A DNA stretch of 64,000 nucleotides from Sextonia rubra (lineage: Eukaryota > Streptophyta > Magnoliopsida > Laurales > Lauraceae), in NCBI GenBank assembly GCA_037013555.1, contig JASUAD010000023.1, forward strand, positions 15,934,001-15,998,000, given 5' to 3'. This document shows, one piece after another, positions 20,915 through 32,554 of the stretch. Under the pieces are notes generated by a model, which was given only the letters and a program-made list of their open reading frames with translations, ran no database searches and was not told where the DNA came from. A program made the position numbers and the translations under genes. How positions within the stretch are numbered: position 1 is the first letter of the stretch; each line of letters begins with the position of its first letter.

Positions 20915-23900
20915 ATGATTCCGCTTCGATTTCTCGTTGTTTTGATCTCATGCCTCCTCTTCTCGATCTGCGCTTCTGAGTCTGACTCGGTAAGATCTTC
21001 GCTCTCTCTCTCTCTGTTTTGTTTTTTTTGGTTAGAATCTGTGTTTTTGAGGAGATTTTTTGCGATTTGGTTGCATCTGATATCGGATTTGATCCTGTTT
21101 TCAGCTGTTTTACGAGTCTTTCGATGAGCCGTTCGAGGGCAGATGGATCGTGTCGGAGAAGGACGACTACAAAGGTGAATATGTCTTGTTTGGTGGATCT
21201 TGATTTGAGTTTTGTTTTGCAGAAAGTGTAAGGAAATGGGTTGGTTTGAGTGCTAGTAAGTAGATCTGAACTGGTTGCGGATCGGAAGTCTGGAAAATGA
21301 GAGTTGAGAGCGAAATCGGAAATATTTGGGATTGTGATTCGTTCTGTTCATGATTTTAGCGGATGGCACAGAGGGAGTCGGTGAAATTATCGAATCTGCG
21401 GTTCTTTAAATCTGGTGCTAAGTTCTTTGAATTTCTGGGGGGATATGCTTACGCCCTGTTTGTTTGTGTCAAATATGGAGGATGTTGAATATGTAGGACT
21501 TCATGGTAAAATTAGCTCGACAAAGGATTTTTGAAGATGTGAGGGGTAAAGGATATGAGATGGAGATGTATATAGGACTTGAGCTTTCTTAGGTATTGAA
21601 TCACTATGGTGATGGCTGGGTATTAATTTCCCAACTCTCCGTATTCAATTTCTATTAAAGTTTTATGGTCATTTTTTAATAAAATATACAGTCTTGGGTG
21701 GTCAATCTAATGCAACGAAAAGGCCCTTAGGGTCTGTTTGTTTCATGTAGTTGATTTCCTTGGAATTCTAAGAATTGTATTTCTAAAAGTGGTAATGAAT
21801 TAAGAGAGCAAGGTTAATATTTAAAGAAAATAATTTAAGGGGAGATAGGAAATGAATACCCCCGTACTTCAAATCCTATAAACATCAAGATCCATTTACT
21901 TTTCTATCTTATATTGTTCTTCACCCCTCACTTCTTTAATAATCCTTACTGGAGCTCATTTGGCCATGAATTCCTATGTATTCAACTCTCAAGCAAGCAA
22001 ACATGCAGGCCCTTTGTTTTCAAGCTCGGTATCTGCTGAAACTGGGAAAGATTATTTTTCTTGCTTGTGATCTCCTTCAAGGCAAACCATGGGGTTTGTT
22101 TAGCTGGTTCTTTTGACACCTAATTATGTCTTTAGCTAGCTAGTTCTTGTTGTAAGCCTACCAATTTGACTCTTTTTGGAGTTTTATGTTTTGGTCTCCA
22201 TCTGTGCTTGACGCATCTGTTTCGAATATGGGTATTTATTATATCCACCTTTGATGATTTCCAGATACGGCATGCGTACAGAAGGAACACACCGTAAATA
22301 TGGCAAGGACACGAATTTTACACACAAAATGAAGTATTGGATTCAATATGCCAAGATGTGTTGCCTGTTTTGCAGTATTTGGGTATCGTGGATGTCCAGC
22401 TGCCTTTGTATTGTTACAATTTGTTTTAGTGTTTCTTGGCTGATGGTAACAGCCACAAAGAAAATGCATACAATGCAGGAAAGTTTGAAGGATGTATTGT
22501 CCAGGAAAAGGAGAAAGAGTAATAAACAGAATGATTCTTGAAAAATTATCTGGATAATGCAAACAACATTAAAGTTTTTTGTCTTCCTGGTGCATTTTGT
22601 CTTACTTTAAACATCATGTCATGTGTTTTACTAAAAATAACTGAATATGATGCATTAAATGGATTTTTGCAGATTCTATCAACTTTTATTTGAAAAAGTA
22701 GGACAGTGTCTACATGAATGGATGTGTTAGCAATATTTTGTTTCTGTTGTATTTTTTAATTTTGTTATGTCTCACAACCAACTTGTCAAACCTATGATGC
22801 AATAAAATTATATTTTAAACATTGAGCGTGCTTTTACAGACTAACATGTGGTACAGCATCATGGTAATTTAGTATTACATACATTGTTATTAGAATCTTT
22901 TAATTATTTTCTTGAATTCCATGATTTGCATTGAATCCTGAGGAAAAGGATTTGTACAACAAAATGATAATTTAGAATTACAGACATTGTTATTAGAATC
23001 CTATAATCCTTTTCTTGAATTCCATGATTTGTATTGAATCCTGAGGAAAAGATTTGTATTGGTGCATTGATTTTCTCATAGGTGAATCCCCATTTATAGG
23101 TGAATCTTAGGATTAGGGTGTAAATCTTTTGACTTGATACCTATGATGCCCAGATATAGACATGATACGGATACCGGTACGGGAAATGGGGATTCGACAC
23201 GTCAACTCTAGAAATTTAAGACACGGATACGGGTATGGTATCTCTTAAAATACGATACGGATATAGGTTAAGATACGGATACTGGTATGAATATCACATT
23301 TTAGTAGTATGTGATACATTATACGTGACTAACTATTAGAAGTGGGTCCTTAGAAATCTCAGGCTAAAGTGGGGTGATATGGTCAAACTTATAATCTTAA
23401 AAAATTACAACTATCAAAATTAAAATTGAGGGAGGGAGAGAAGTTTCAACTTTTCAAGTAGATGAAAATATAATTTAAATTGGGAAAAGTAGGACATTGA
23501 ATGACATGACAAGAAAGGCCACCTCCCCATCCAATAAAAAAATATAAATAAAATGGCATAACTTTAAATATAGAGTGAAAGGGGGAAAACAACCATCAAA
23601 TATATAGTGGGTTTTGAGTTTTGCAATATTAAAATAAAACAAAGGGGCCTGAATGTAAAAATGAAAGTACTCTTTTGAAGTTATAACTAAAGATTTTAGA
23701 CGAGATTCATTGTCTAACTTAATTGTGGATAAATTCCTCCAATTTTGCCTTTTTCTTTTCGTAAAATACAAGACAGTCGTATCCTAAAATAATGAGCCGT
23801 ATCCCAGCTGTATTTTGATGTATTCCGTACCCGTATCCATATCGGACCATGTCGGTATGGATACCTTAGGTCAAATGAGGTATCCGGGTATCATAGTTTG

Positions 23901-26900
23901 ATACTAATTTCATTGAATTATGATTTAGTCCATTCTATGGGAATCGACACTATTGAGAGGATAAAATTATCAATTTTCTCGTGTGTCTCTTTCCTTTTCT
24001 TTTGTAGCCTTTCTTAAAAGGTAATCTAGTATTAACGAAACATCTTAATAATATTTACAATTTTGAGAGGTTTTGTAGATATATAAGGGACAAGTAAATG
24101 GCTAGAGTGCTGGACTCTATATATGGGTTTCATGGTGAATTTGTCCTTCTGAGATATATATTTTTTCGATTTTTCTTCATGACTACTTTCTTAACTTTAA
24201 TAGACATCCTAATTATGCAAGTTTGATGATTTTAATTTTATTTATATTTTTATATAGTTAGAACAAATAAAAACAGTGCAACCGGTTTATTTTTCGTAGC
24301 AACAGATTTAATTATATATCAAACAGATTTAACTATTCAAATGTATCATTATGATATCCTATAATGTCTCAAGCATATTTAACTATGCATATAATTGTAT
24401 CCTTGTCTTTTTTAGTCTGTATTGATATTGTTATGAATGCAAAATGGATGGATTGTTCTTTGTTGTTTTTCATATAAACTAAAAGCTCTTATGATTTGCG
24501 ATACTATTCATGTGCAATTTAGTTTGTTCCCTTCAATGATTGTCAATAGGATGTCGATTTTAAGAATAGTTGCAGTATGCATTTACAAACTCACACGCAT
24601 GATACAATAAAACAGTGTCATGTGCATTTACACACCAACATAAATGTGCATGTGTTGGGAGTAATACAGTGCTCTCATTTACTTTTCTTTTGACCAAATG
24701 AAAGCAAAAATATTTTGACTGGTAACTAATTTTGTGCATGGATGATTCAGTAGACCTCCTTTCATTGTAATTTAATATGTTTAAACATGATATTATTTTA
24801 CTATAATCTGGTTACAGATGAACTGCAAGCTTTTGAAGTAAACATGTTTGCTTTCATAATTTATTGGAAAATGTTCATTTCCCCATACTGTATTTTTAGG
24901 TGTAACACTAACACTTACTTTTCATATAGGCTATCTTTTATGTTATTTCTTACTGAACTTAGTACAGACTTGAATGACTTAGCCTTAGCTGATTCATGAT
25001 GGATCCCTAACTTGTTAGATTCTGAGTATGTTTTAAAAAATCTTTCTGCTCTTAGACTTCATGCATAAGTTTTCAAATTGGATCAACCGCTTTCCAAGTT
25101 GCTCACTGAGCTCTATTTCATGGTGCTAATCTGAATGATTTGGCATTTCATCCATCATTAGCAGATAGTGATTTAATTTGCCCACTGGTTGCAGGCGTAT
25201 GGAAGTACTCACAGAGTGAGGGGCATGAAGATTATGGACTTCTTGTGAGTGAGAAGGCAAAGAAGTTTGCAATAGTGAAGGAACTTTATGAGGCTGTGAA
25301 TCTCAAGGATGGAACAGTTGTCTTACAATATGAGGTTCGCCTCCAAAATGGCCTTGAATGTGGAGGGGCATACCTGAAGTACCTTAGACCCCAGGAGGCT
25401 GGGTGGAAACCCAAGGAATTTGACAATGAGTCTCCCTACTCCATCATGTTTGGACCCGATAAGTGTGGGTCCACAAACAAGGTGCATTTCATTCTCAAGC
25501 ACAAGAACCCCAAGACTGGAGAGTATGTTGAGCATCATCTAAAGTACCCACCCTCTGTTCCATCTGACAAGCTTTCCCATGTGTATACTGCTATATTGAA
25601 ACCTGATAATGAGGTGCGGATTCTGGTTGATGGAGATGAGAAGAAGAAGGCTAATTTTCTCTCTGCTGATGATTTTGAGCCACCACTATTACCTGTTAAG
25701 ACAATTCCGGATCCAGATGATAAAAAACCTGAGGACTGGGATGAGAGGGCCAAAATTCCAGACCCTAATGCTGTCAAACCTGAAGACTGGGATGAGGATG
25801 CACCAATGGAAATCAAAGATGAGGAGGCTGAGAAACCTGAAGGATGGTTGGATGATGAGCCTGAGGAAATTGATGATCCTGAAGCCACAAGGCCAGAAGA
25901 TTGGGATGATGAAGAGGATGGTGAGTGGGAGGCGCCGAAAATTGATAACCCAAAGTGTGAGGCAGCCCCTGGTTGTGGTGAATGGAAGAGGCCGATGAAG
26001 AGAAACCCTGCTTACAAGGGAAAATGGCACCCTGACTCAATTGATAACCCAAACTACAAGGGAATCTGGAAGCCACAGCAGATACCGAACCCCAATTATT
26101 TTGAACTAGATAGACCTGATTTTGAGCCTGTTGCCGCAATCGGCATTGAGATTTGGACCATGCAGGATGGAATTTTGTTTGACAACATCTTGATTGCTAG
26201 TGATGAGAAGGTTGCAGAATCATACAGGGAGAAAACTTGGAAGCTAAAGTTTGAAGTTGAGAAAGCAAAGGAGAAAGTAGAAGAAGATGCAGCTAGCGCT
26301 TCAGACAGTCTTGCAGGCTTCAAGGTGCGATTTTATTATTTGGTTTTTTTTTATTTTTTTGTTACTTTTGTGTTGTTTGGTCACTTTCATTTTAATTCCA
26401 TGTGACATACTTACAGAAGAAGGTATTTGATGTCCTTTACCGGATTGCGGACATTCCTTTCTTGGAGGCTTATAAAATCAAGATCATTGTAAGTATCTCG
26501 CTTGGTCTGTGAATATGCTTAGCTATGTCTTTCTTCTTACAAAAAGAGTTATGTTTATTCCAAATTTATTCTCTTTTTATTGAAAAGAGTCCTTTGCACA
26601 GTTGGATGGTGCTCACCCTCACGCCCACAAGGTTGTGGGTTCGGGCAGGTTACCAATTTAAAAGATAAAAAAAAATCTTGTTTTGTTGATTTCTCCAGTT
26701 AGTTTATACAGAGCACTTATTTATGATCCGTAGGGCACGTTTATCACTCATAACTATTAAGTTGTGTTGAAATGATTTTGTTCTTTAAAACAAATGGTTG
26801 CATAAATGTTTAGTTTCTACTTTGTGTCACCTGCTTTAGATTCTGGGGCCACATTTGCAATGATGTTTTTGATAGTTTTATTTCCTGGGAATTTGAAAAA

Positions 26901-29900
26901 GTGGTTAAAAAAAACATTTTGCCTCCACTGAGAGGGCAGATGTTGACTTTTGCTCAGTTAGGGAAATTTCCTCAAGGAAAATGATCTTTATTCTCTCTGT
27001 CACCTGTGAACTCAATTCCCGGATGAAACTCTCCGTTACATTGAGTGTTTAAAGTGTTAACCGTAGAAAACAGTCATGTTTCCCTACTGTAGTGGAATTG
27101 TCATCAGCTCTCGGTGCTTCCTCAAATTGGAAGTCTCGGGCCTGTTGTATCACCTTGTGATTCACATATGGGTGGAGGCTTGAGCTTGATACCAATGCCA
27201 CTTGTCTGCATTTTGTAGGGCTAGGGCTGTGTGTTGCATCCTTTACAAAGTGTTCATGTACATACGGGTACAGGTCCATATCGATTCGAGAAATTGATAC
27301 GTGTTAGTTTCGGAGTTGCGCGTTCAAAAATATCGCAGACATATTGGTCCCTCCGATGTTTTCGGAGGTCCTCTCTCTCTCTTGGTCGCTCACTCGTGCG
27401 TGCGCTTTTGTAGGAGTAGAGAAAGAGAAATGAATACATGTAGTTGTTCTCACACACTTACTGTGAGAACTTTTATGGGTCCCACTTGTGGGTCCCATTT
27501 GGAGATGGAAAGATCTTTGTGGGATCACCCTAAATAATAAGTTTGGCCCCAATCACGTCCCTAATCCCTTCATCTGTTGCCCACAAACCCAATCCATTTG
27601 GATTGGTGTAAAGTCTATAAAGCACAGGTTCTTCTAAAATGTACGGCAAAAAATGTACTAGGTATGGTCAAATATACCAGGTATGTTTTGACTTTGTAGG
27701 TACGAGATGGGTATGTTTGTGGGTTCGGGATGAGTACGTACATGGGTGCTTTCGGTACTTTTGTAAGATTTTTTTTTTTTTTTTTTGGGTAAAAAACTTG
27801 TGTAAGAGTTTGAAAGAGCTAAGAATGTAATTTTTAACTTTAACCCTAACTCTTCTCAACGAATTTAGAAAGGGAAAGGCATAATATTGCCTTGACTCAT
27901 CTCCAAACCCTTCGTCTCCAACCCAACAAAAAAAAAAGGAAAATAAGGAAGAAGAAGAATAAACGAATGTTGGATTATGAAATAAAAAACATAATATTGC
28001 TGCTACTCTTTTTTTTTTTTCCATTAGGTTGAATTTGTTTCCATTAGGTTGAATTTGTAATGGTATAAAGTAATTGTTGGCTTGTTGCATTTAAGGATTC
28101 TAACCTATTTTAATAATTAATATATTGCATTATTAAAATTTTTAAAAATATAATTTTTTAATGGACATACCCAGCTGTACCCATATTTTCTTTTTTGTTT
28201 TTTTAAGGATTTTGCTGTATCGGTATACTTGTACTGTACTCATACCAATACTTGTGCTTCATAGTCGATCCAATAGTTCTATACATTCGGATTTAACCAA
28301 AACTTGGGGTGTATGACTATCAGGGGTGTCCCTTGTATTGTAAGATTTGGATTGGGTGATAAATGGGCTCCACTTAGACTTTTCACAAAACAGTGGTGAG
28401 AATTCTCATAAGATTATTTCCATGTATATATATTAAATATTTCCTCACTTAAGCTCAACTGCATCGAGGAAGCACCGTTTTCCAAAACACCTAGTGGGCC
28501 CTAAATTATGATCCAACCAAGTGAACCATAAAACAACTATTCCCGTGATAGTAACTGACCCCAAGTTTAGTAATTATCCAATTTCATTGGACCGTTGGAT
28601 CGACTTGCACTCATTTTGGATGGTGTAAACTTGTCTGCCATTGATCAAGTGGTTAGTATGATTATTTGAACCTCTGCCACTATACATGGTAGGTGGAGGG
28701 GGGAGATCTCCCCCCCCCCCCCCCCCCCAACCACCACCACCAAAGTGGGCCGCACTGGAAAGTGGTGCTCATCGGAGGTTCTCCATAAATATATATATAT
28801 ATATATTCAAATGATCATCCTAACCACTTGATCAATGGCTGACAAGTTTTCACCGTTCAAAATGAGTGCAAACCGATCCAGCAGTTCAATTCAATTGGAT
28901 GGATGCCAAACTTGGTATCGGTGATTATCATGGGGGGTATTTGTTATATGATCTACTTGGATGGATTATAAGTTGGGCTCTACTAGTGTTTTGATACATG
29001 GTGCTCACCTTATTATGAGCACCGGGTGCTTCGTGGAGGTTTTCCCGTATATATATATAGAGAGAGAGAGAGAGTTGTGGGAAAAAAAAGGAGAAAAAGA
29101 GCAATGGACAGAGGAGGATGGGCTTCCGTCGCAGTTGCCGTTGATGCATCATCTTCTCATTTTTCCTCTCCCTTTTCTCTTTCCCTTTCTTTTTTACCCT
29201 CCTGTTTCAGTCCCATGAGAACCCTGAAATGGTTTGTTTATTAGTCCTTATTCTCCTATGCCTAATTTTTTCCCCAAAGAACCTCCCATGAGAATCTTTC
29301 TTGGAGAAAGACTGATGTGGACAATTATGCCCACCTATTCAAAATCTTATCCAATCAGAATAAATAACCTCTCATTCTATGGGGTGTCTCCAAATTTTAC
29401 TCCAAGAGGAGTTGGTCCCACCATTGGGTTGAACATTTGATTGAAACATGATTAATGAATAATACATAAGATTGTATTATTACATTTTTTTATATCAAAC
29501 AATCAATACTACGATGGGGCCAACTTCTATTGGAGTAAAATTTGAGGATATCTTATATACTCGTTGGAGAATGTTCATTTTGAGTGACTTAGATTTTCAA
29601 TAGACCATTTGGAGTTGCACTCCAAATTAGTATTTCTCCAAGTCAAATACTCATTATAGGACATTTATTTAGTTTTACTCACTAATATGGCGCACTTATA
29701 AAAAATTGATCCAATTGGTAACTTATAGAAGATGTAGAATGAAATATTAAAAAAAGGAAAAACATAAGAGTTTCTTAACAGTCAATTAATAGATGGGCAC
29801 AAGTCTTATTTGTTATTTTTCATAAAGTTTATGTGGGGGTGATGGTGGTTTTGTAGGATGCACAGATACTTCACAATGGGCAACGCATCGTGTTGTATCG

Positions 29901-30914
29901 AATTCATACTTCACTTTTTGTGTAAAATCTGTGTCTGTGCCCTACCATGTCAACAGCGTGTCCCTCCCATATCCTTGTTGTATTTGGGCATCAAAGTTGA
30001 TTTTAAATGGTCTAAACTTCAAATAATGAACAACAATAATAGATTTATAAATTGTAAGAATTGGCACAAAGAAAGGAAGAGGCCAATGGGGAAGCGGTCT
30101 CGAGGTCCAAGTAGATATCAGGAAACCACCCAAGGGAGGAGGGATGTACACCAGATCTCTGTGTATGCACAAGGAGGGTGTGGAGGAATTGCTATTCCTG
30201 TGCCTCCAATCGGCCTTCTTTTTGGAATCTTTGGAGGTTAAAAAAAAAATTTAGACTGATGAACTGGAACTGTGGCCGATAATGATACCTTGTTGGTATT
30301 TAGAGTCAGCCAATACCTCCATTTTAAACCCACGTACACCATGCTACCCTCAACCTTTTGTACTTTTTTAACTTATACTTCATTTTGAAGTTGTTTCCAT
30401 TGATTTTAAATTGGATTGTGCAGGATGTCATCGAGAACGGAGAGAAACAACCTAATCTGACTATTGGCATCCTCTTTTGATTTTTTTTAATTTATACTTC
30501 ATTGTGAAATTGTTTCATTGATTTTAAATTGCATTATGCAGGATGTCATCGAGAAGGGAGAGAAACAATCTAATCTGACTATTGGCATCCTCGTCTCCAT
30601 CCTCATGGTTTTTATGACGATCATTTTTCGGGTTCTTTTTGGTGGGAAGAAACCAAAACCAACTGTGAGTTTTCAATTGTACCTTTCGTGTTTTGACTTT
30701 TTCTGTGCTTTGTTCAACCTGAGCATCCCTTTTCTTTTTACTCATTATAATGTCTTTGTGGGTGTAGCCGGTTGCAACGGTAGCTAATGAGACAAGGAAT
30801 GATGGGGCTGCGGAGGCTACTGATAATCAAGGAAGCAGTGGCGAGAAAGAGGATGGAAGTGAGAAAGAAGATGCTGCAGCCCCTCGAGCACGGAGGCCTA
30901 GGCGGGAAACTTAG
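20915..30914 (+). CDS. CNX: Calnexin, ER membrane lectin chaperone (6 coding exons)
   Basis: Ca2+-dependent lectin of the ER membrane that holds monoglucosylated glycoproteins during folding (family knowledge). Coding exons: 20915-20989, 21105-21174, 25195-26324, 26417-26488, 30542-30664, 30768-30914. All have GT..AG borders, keep frame and give 538 residues, normal for plant calnexin. Seen: signal peptide (about 1-20); lectin domain (about 25-215) with GGAYLKYL and DKCGSTNKVHFI; P-domain arm (about 218-350) with four IPDP..KPEDWDE-type repeats, then four GEW/GKW..NPNYKG-type repeats; second lectin part to about 420; one membrane span (about 462-482); acidic cytosolic tail ending in basic RPRRET. 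The start is the first ATG opening the signal peptide. Introns 2 and 4 are each about 4 kb and full of transposon remnants. Appears intact. Confidence 0.95.
21452..21726. mobile_element. Tourist-like MITE in calnexin intron 2 (first of an abutting pair)
   Basis: Starts CGCCCTGTTTGTTTG after TTA (21449-21451) and ends AACGAAAAGGCCC before TTA (21727-21729). Imperfect terminal inverted repeats with a 3-bp TTA duplication fit PIF/Harbinger MITEs. No coding capacity. Related internal sequence occurs at about 42455-42615. Confidence 0.55.
21730..22012. mobile_element. Tourist-like MITE in calnexin intron 2 (second of the pair)
   Basis: Starts GGGTCTGTTTGTTTC directly after the TTA shared with the preceding element and ends AACATGCAGGCCC followed by TTT. 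Imperfect inverted ends and about 283 bp length fit a Tourist-type MITE; the right duplication has one mismatch. Confidence 0.5.
23141..23896. mobile_element. Non-autonomous inverted-repeat element in calnexin intron 2
   Basis: Terminal inverted repeats CTATGATGCCCAGATA and CTATGATACCCGGATA (14 of 16 match) are flanked by CTTGATAC (23133-23140) and TTTGATAC (23897-23904), an 8-bp duplication with one mismatch. Subterminal regions are dense in GATACGG / CCGTATC words on opposite strands. The 8-bp duplication suggests hAT, but the family is not certain. A partial relative seems to lie at about 27240-28265. Confidence 0.7.
26590..26680 (+). repeat. Possible short tRNA-derived (SINE-like) sequence
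   Basis: A tRNA-like B box appears in GTGGGTTCGGGCAGG, preceded by GTTGGATGGTGCTCACC, and the segment ends in an A-rich tail (GATAAAAAAAAA). It lies in calnexin intron 4. Only the promoter-like words support it. Confidence 0.25.
27240..28265. repeat. Probable decayed GATACGG/GTATCC-type element in calnexin intron 4
   Basis: The left part has CATACGGGTACAGGTCC and the right part has CTGTATCGGTATAC and CTTCATAGTC, resembling on opposite strands the arms of the element at 23141-23896. The interior also carries a segment (about 27450-27600) related to 34555-34790, plus short poly-A and poly-T runs. Borders not resolved. Confidence 0.35.
28424..29062. mobile_element. Foldback (long inverted repeat) element in calnexin intron 4
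   Basis: The left arm (about 28424-28675) is an imperfect reverse complement of the right arm (about 28798-29062). For example, ATTGATCAAGTGGTTAG at the inner end of the left arm pairs with CTAACCACTTGATCAAT in the right arm, and GAAGCACC pairs with GGTGCTTC at the outer ends. The loop holds a 19-base C run (28710-28728). The arms end in TATATA tracts. No coding capacity. Confidence 0.7.
29379..29556. mobile_element. Small foldback MITE in calnexin intron 4
   Basis: The left arm (29379-29447) contains CCAAATTTTACTCCAAGAGG and the right arm (29490-29556) contains its near reverse complement (CTATTGGAGTAAAATTTGAGG). The two arms pair over about 60 bases around an AT-rich loop. No coding capacity. 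Confidence 0.6.
30366..30480 (+). pseudogene. Partial duplicate of calnexin exon 5 with its splice acceptor
   Basis: About 118 bp upstream of the real exon 5 there is a near-copy of the intron end, the acceptor (CAG at 30421-30423) and the first 18 codons of the exon (30424-30477), with two amino-acid changes in that stretch. It then runs into TGA at 30478-30480 and has no donor site or membrane segment. It looks like a local tandem duplication. If used as an acceptor it would end the protein before the membrane span. Confidence 0.85.
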
Positions 30915-32340
30915 TTGAGTAGGAACCAGGGACCAGAACTAAAATTTTGAGCTGAGAAATTATGGAGCCAGACATGCTTCTTCCCAGTGTGTGTTGGTTG
31001 TAAATGAGATACCATGTTACGAATCTGATTCTGTTAAGGAAACAAGCGTAAGTTTTTATTCTGCAATTTCTTTGTATGTTTTTCTACTTGATATTTTAAT
31101 TTTGTTCTGCAGTTTCTTGGAATGATTTTTTAACGTTTCCAGCTCTGGTGGTTGCTCTCAACCTCAAATATCTCTACTCCTCTTAGAGTTAGAGTGGAGT
31201 TTGGAGCCTTAAGAGTCCTGTTTGGAGCCTTAGAGTCCTGTTTTCCTGTAATTTTGAGTATAACTCTGTTTAATATTTATTGAACAATGCAATTGTGGCT
31301 TACACGTAAATCAGGTTGTCTAAACAAATGCTTGAACCGCTACCAACTTGTGTTTTAATTAATTTTTTGTGTGCATTTGGTTTATGAATGAAGATCCAAT
31401 CAGGCCGCAGCTTCATGTTTAATTATTTATTGGTCTTGCTGTCAATATATAGTTGGACATAATGTGTATTTCAGGGATTACACAGCTGGAGGGAATGCAC
31501 TTGCTTAAGATGCAGTTTAGATTTCAGAACATCTGTTTGTTTCTCTTAACCTTTGGCTTCTTTGTCTATGTTGCCTCAATTCATTGTAGGGTCAGTGTTG
31601 TTTGTGATGTGTTCATGTCAGGGTTCGATATTGCTTTCTGCTTTTTGTTGGGGGAATGCTACTAGCTACTACTCAGACCTGGGTCTGAGGGATTTGATCT
31701 GAGATGAAAATTGTCCCCACCTTTTCAAAATCTTGACGTCGGTGGGATTGCAAACTTTTCCCTGACGTATAAACATACAGGAATGGTTTATTAAAACCTG
31801 GTGAACCCTGTTAAAGTTTCAAAACTGCCTAACTTTACTCCTGAGAGTGTCTTTTTCAACCCATCCACAGATTTTCAACCGTAATTGTTCAAGTATCTGT
31901 AACTAGGTAGGCTGCATGCTCACCCGAACAATATCCACCGCTGTCAGCAGCAGCCCTTCCTGAAGTCATCTTCCAGTGGGATTATGTCACTCTGGATATA
32001 CAAGTAAACAACCAAAACCGCTGCTGATTTATTCCCACCCATTGCCATGCAGGGAATCATAGTTTTCCCTGCAGTGGCCTTCTGAGTTCATTCCATCTTT
32101 GCTGGTTGTTTTGTCCCATCACCCAGATGCCCACCATCTGGACGATGGAAGTCAGATAATCTCAAGAGACACAATTGTGTTTTCTCCCTTCATTTTTTCA
32201 GAAAAGAAAATTTTTACTATTCATTTTGATGACAAAAAGAAATAGAAGAAAAAAAGAGATTATGAAATTATGATAAATCATAATTGCTATTCTTAACACT
32301 TGTAGGATAGGAGGTTTTGAGAACCATACCATGTAAATTT
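30915..32340. other. Calnexin 3' UTR and intergenic sequence
   Basis: The first few hundred bases are T-rich and suit a 3' UTR, but no clean AATAAA stands out. Beyond about 31350 I see no gene; the open stretch near 31453-31665 has no recognised similarity. Confidence 0.4.
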
Positions 32341-32344
32341 AATT

Positions 32345-32530
32345 AACTTGAAAAATCCGTTGTGGCCCAGTGGTCGTCAATCTCAATTTCTAACACGATC
32401 GTGTCATGTTGTCTATTATGGACCTTGTAATTTGTAGGTTCAGTTTTCCCCATAGCCTGCTGCACATTTGTGGGGGTGTCTCTTGCTTGTGCTTGGTTTT
32501 CTTCACACTTCAACAATTTATTTTGAGGAT
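32345..32530 (+). mobile_element. SINE-like sequence (tRNA-derived promoter)
   Basis: TGTGGCCCAGTGGTCGTC resembles a pol III A box, and GTAGGTTCAGTTTTCC about 65 bp later resembles a B box. A G-rich then T-rich tail follows (GTGGGGGTGTCTCTTG). This layout recalls plant SINEs. Target duplications were not resolved. Confidence 0.35.
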
Positions 32531-32554
32531 TTTACCAAAAAAATTATAGAAGGG

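Noticed and set aside
22251..22541. Open frame of 96 codons in calnexin intron 2
   Set aside because: No recognised similarity, overlaps an opposite-strand frame of similar length, and lies inside a spliced intron.
25323..26323. Open frames on both strands overlapping calnexin exon 3
   Set aside because: Shadows of the acidic, repeat-rich calnexin coding sequence; only the plus-strand frame has a known fold.
29858..30241. Open frame of 127 codons in calnexin intron 4
   Set aside because: No recognisable domain and no codon pattern or neighbours to support it. Probably chance or decayed repeat.
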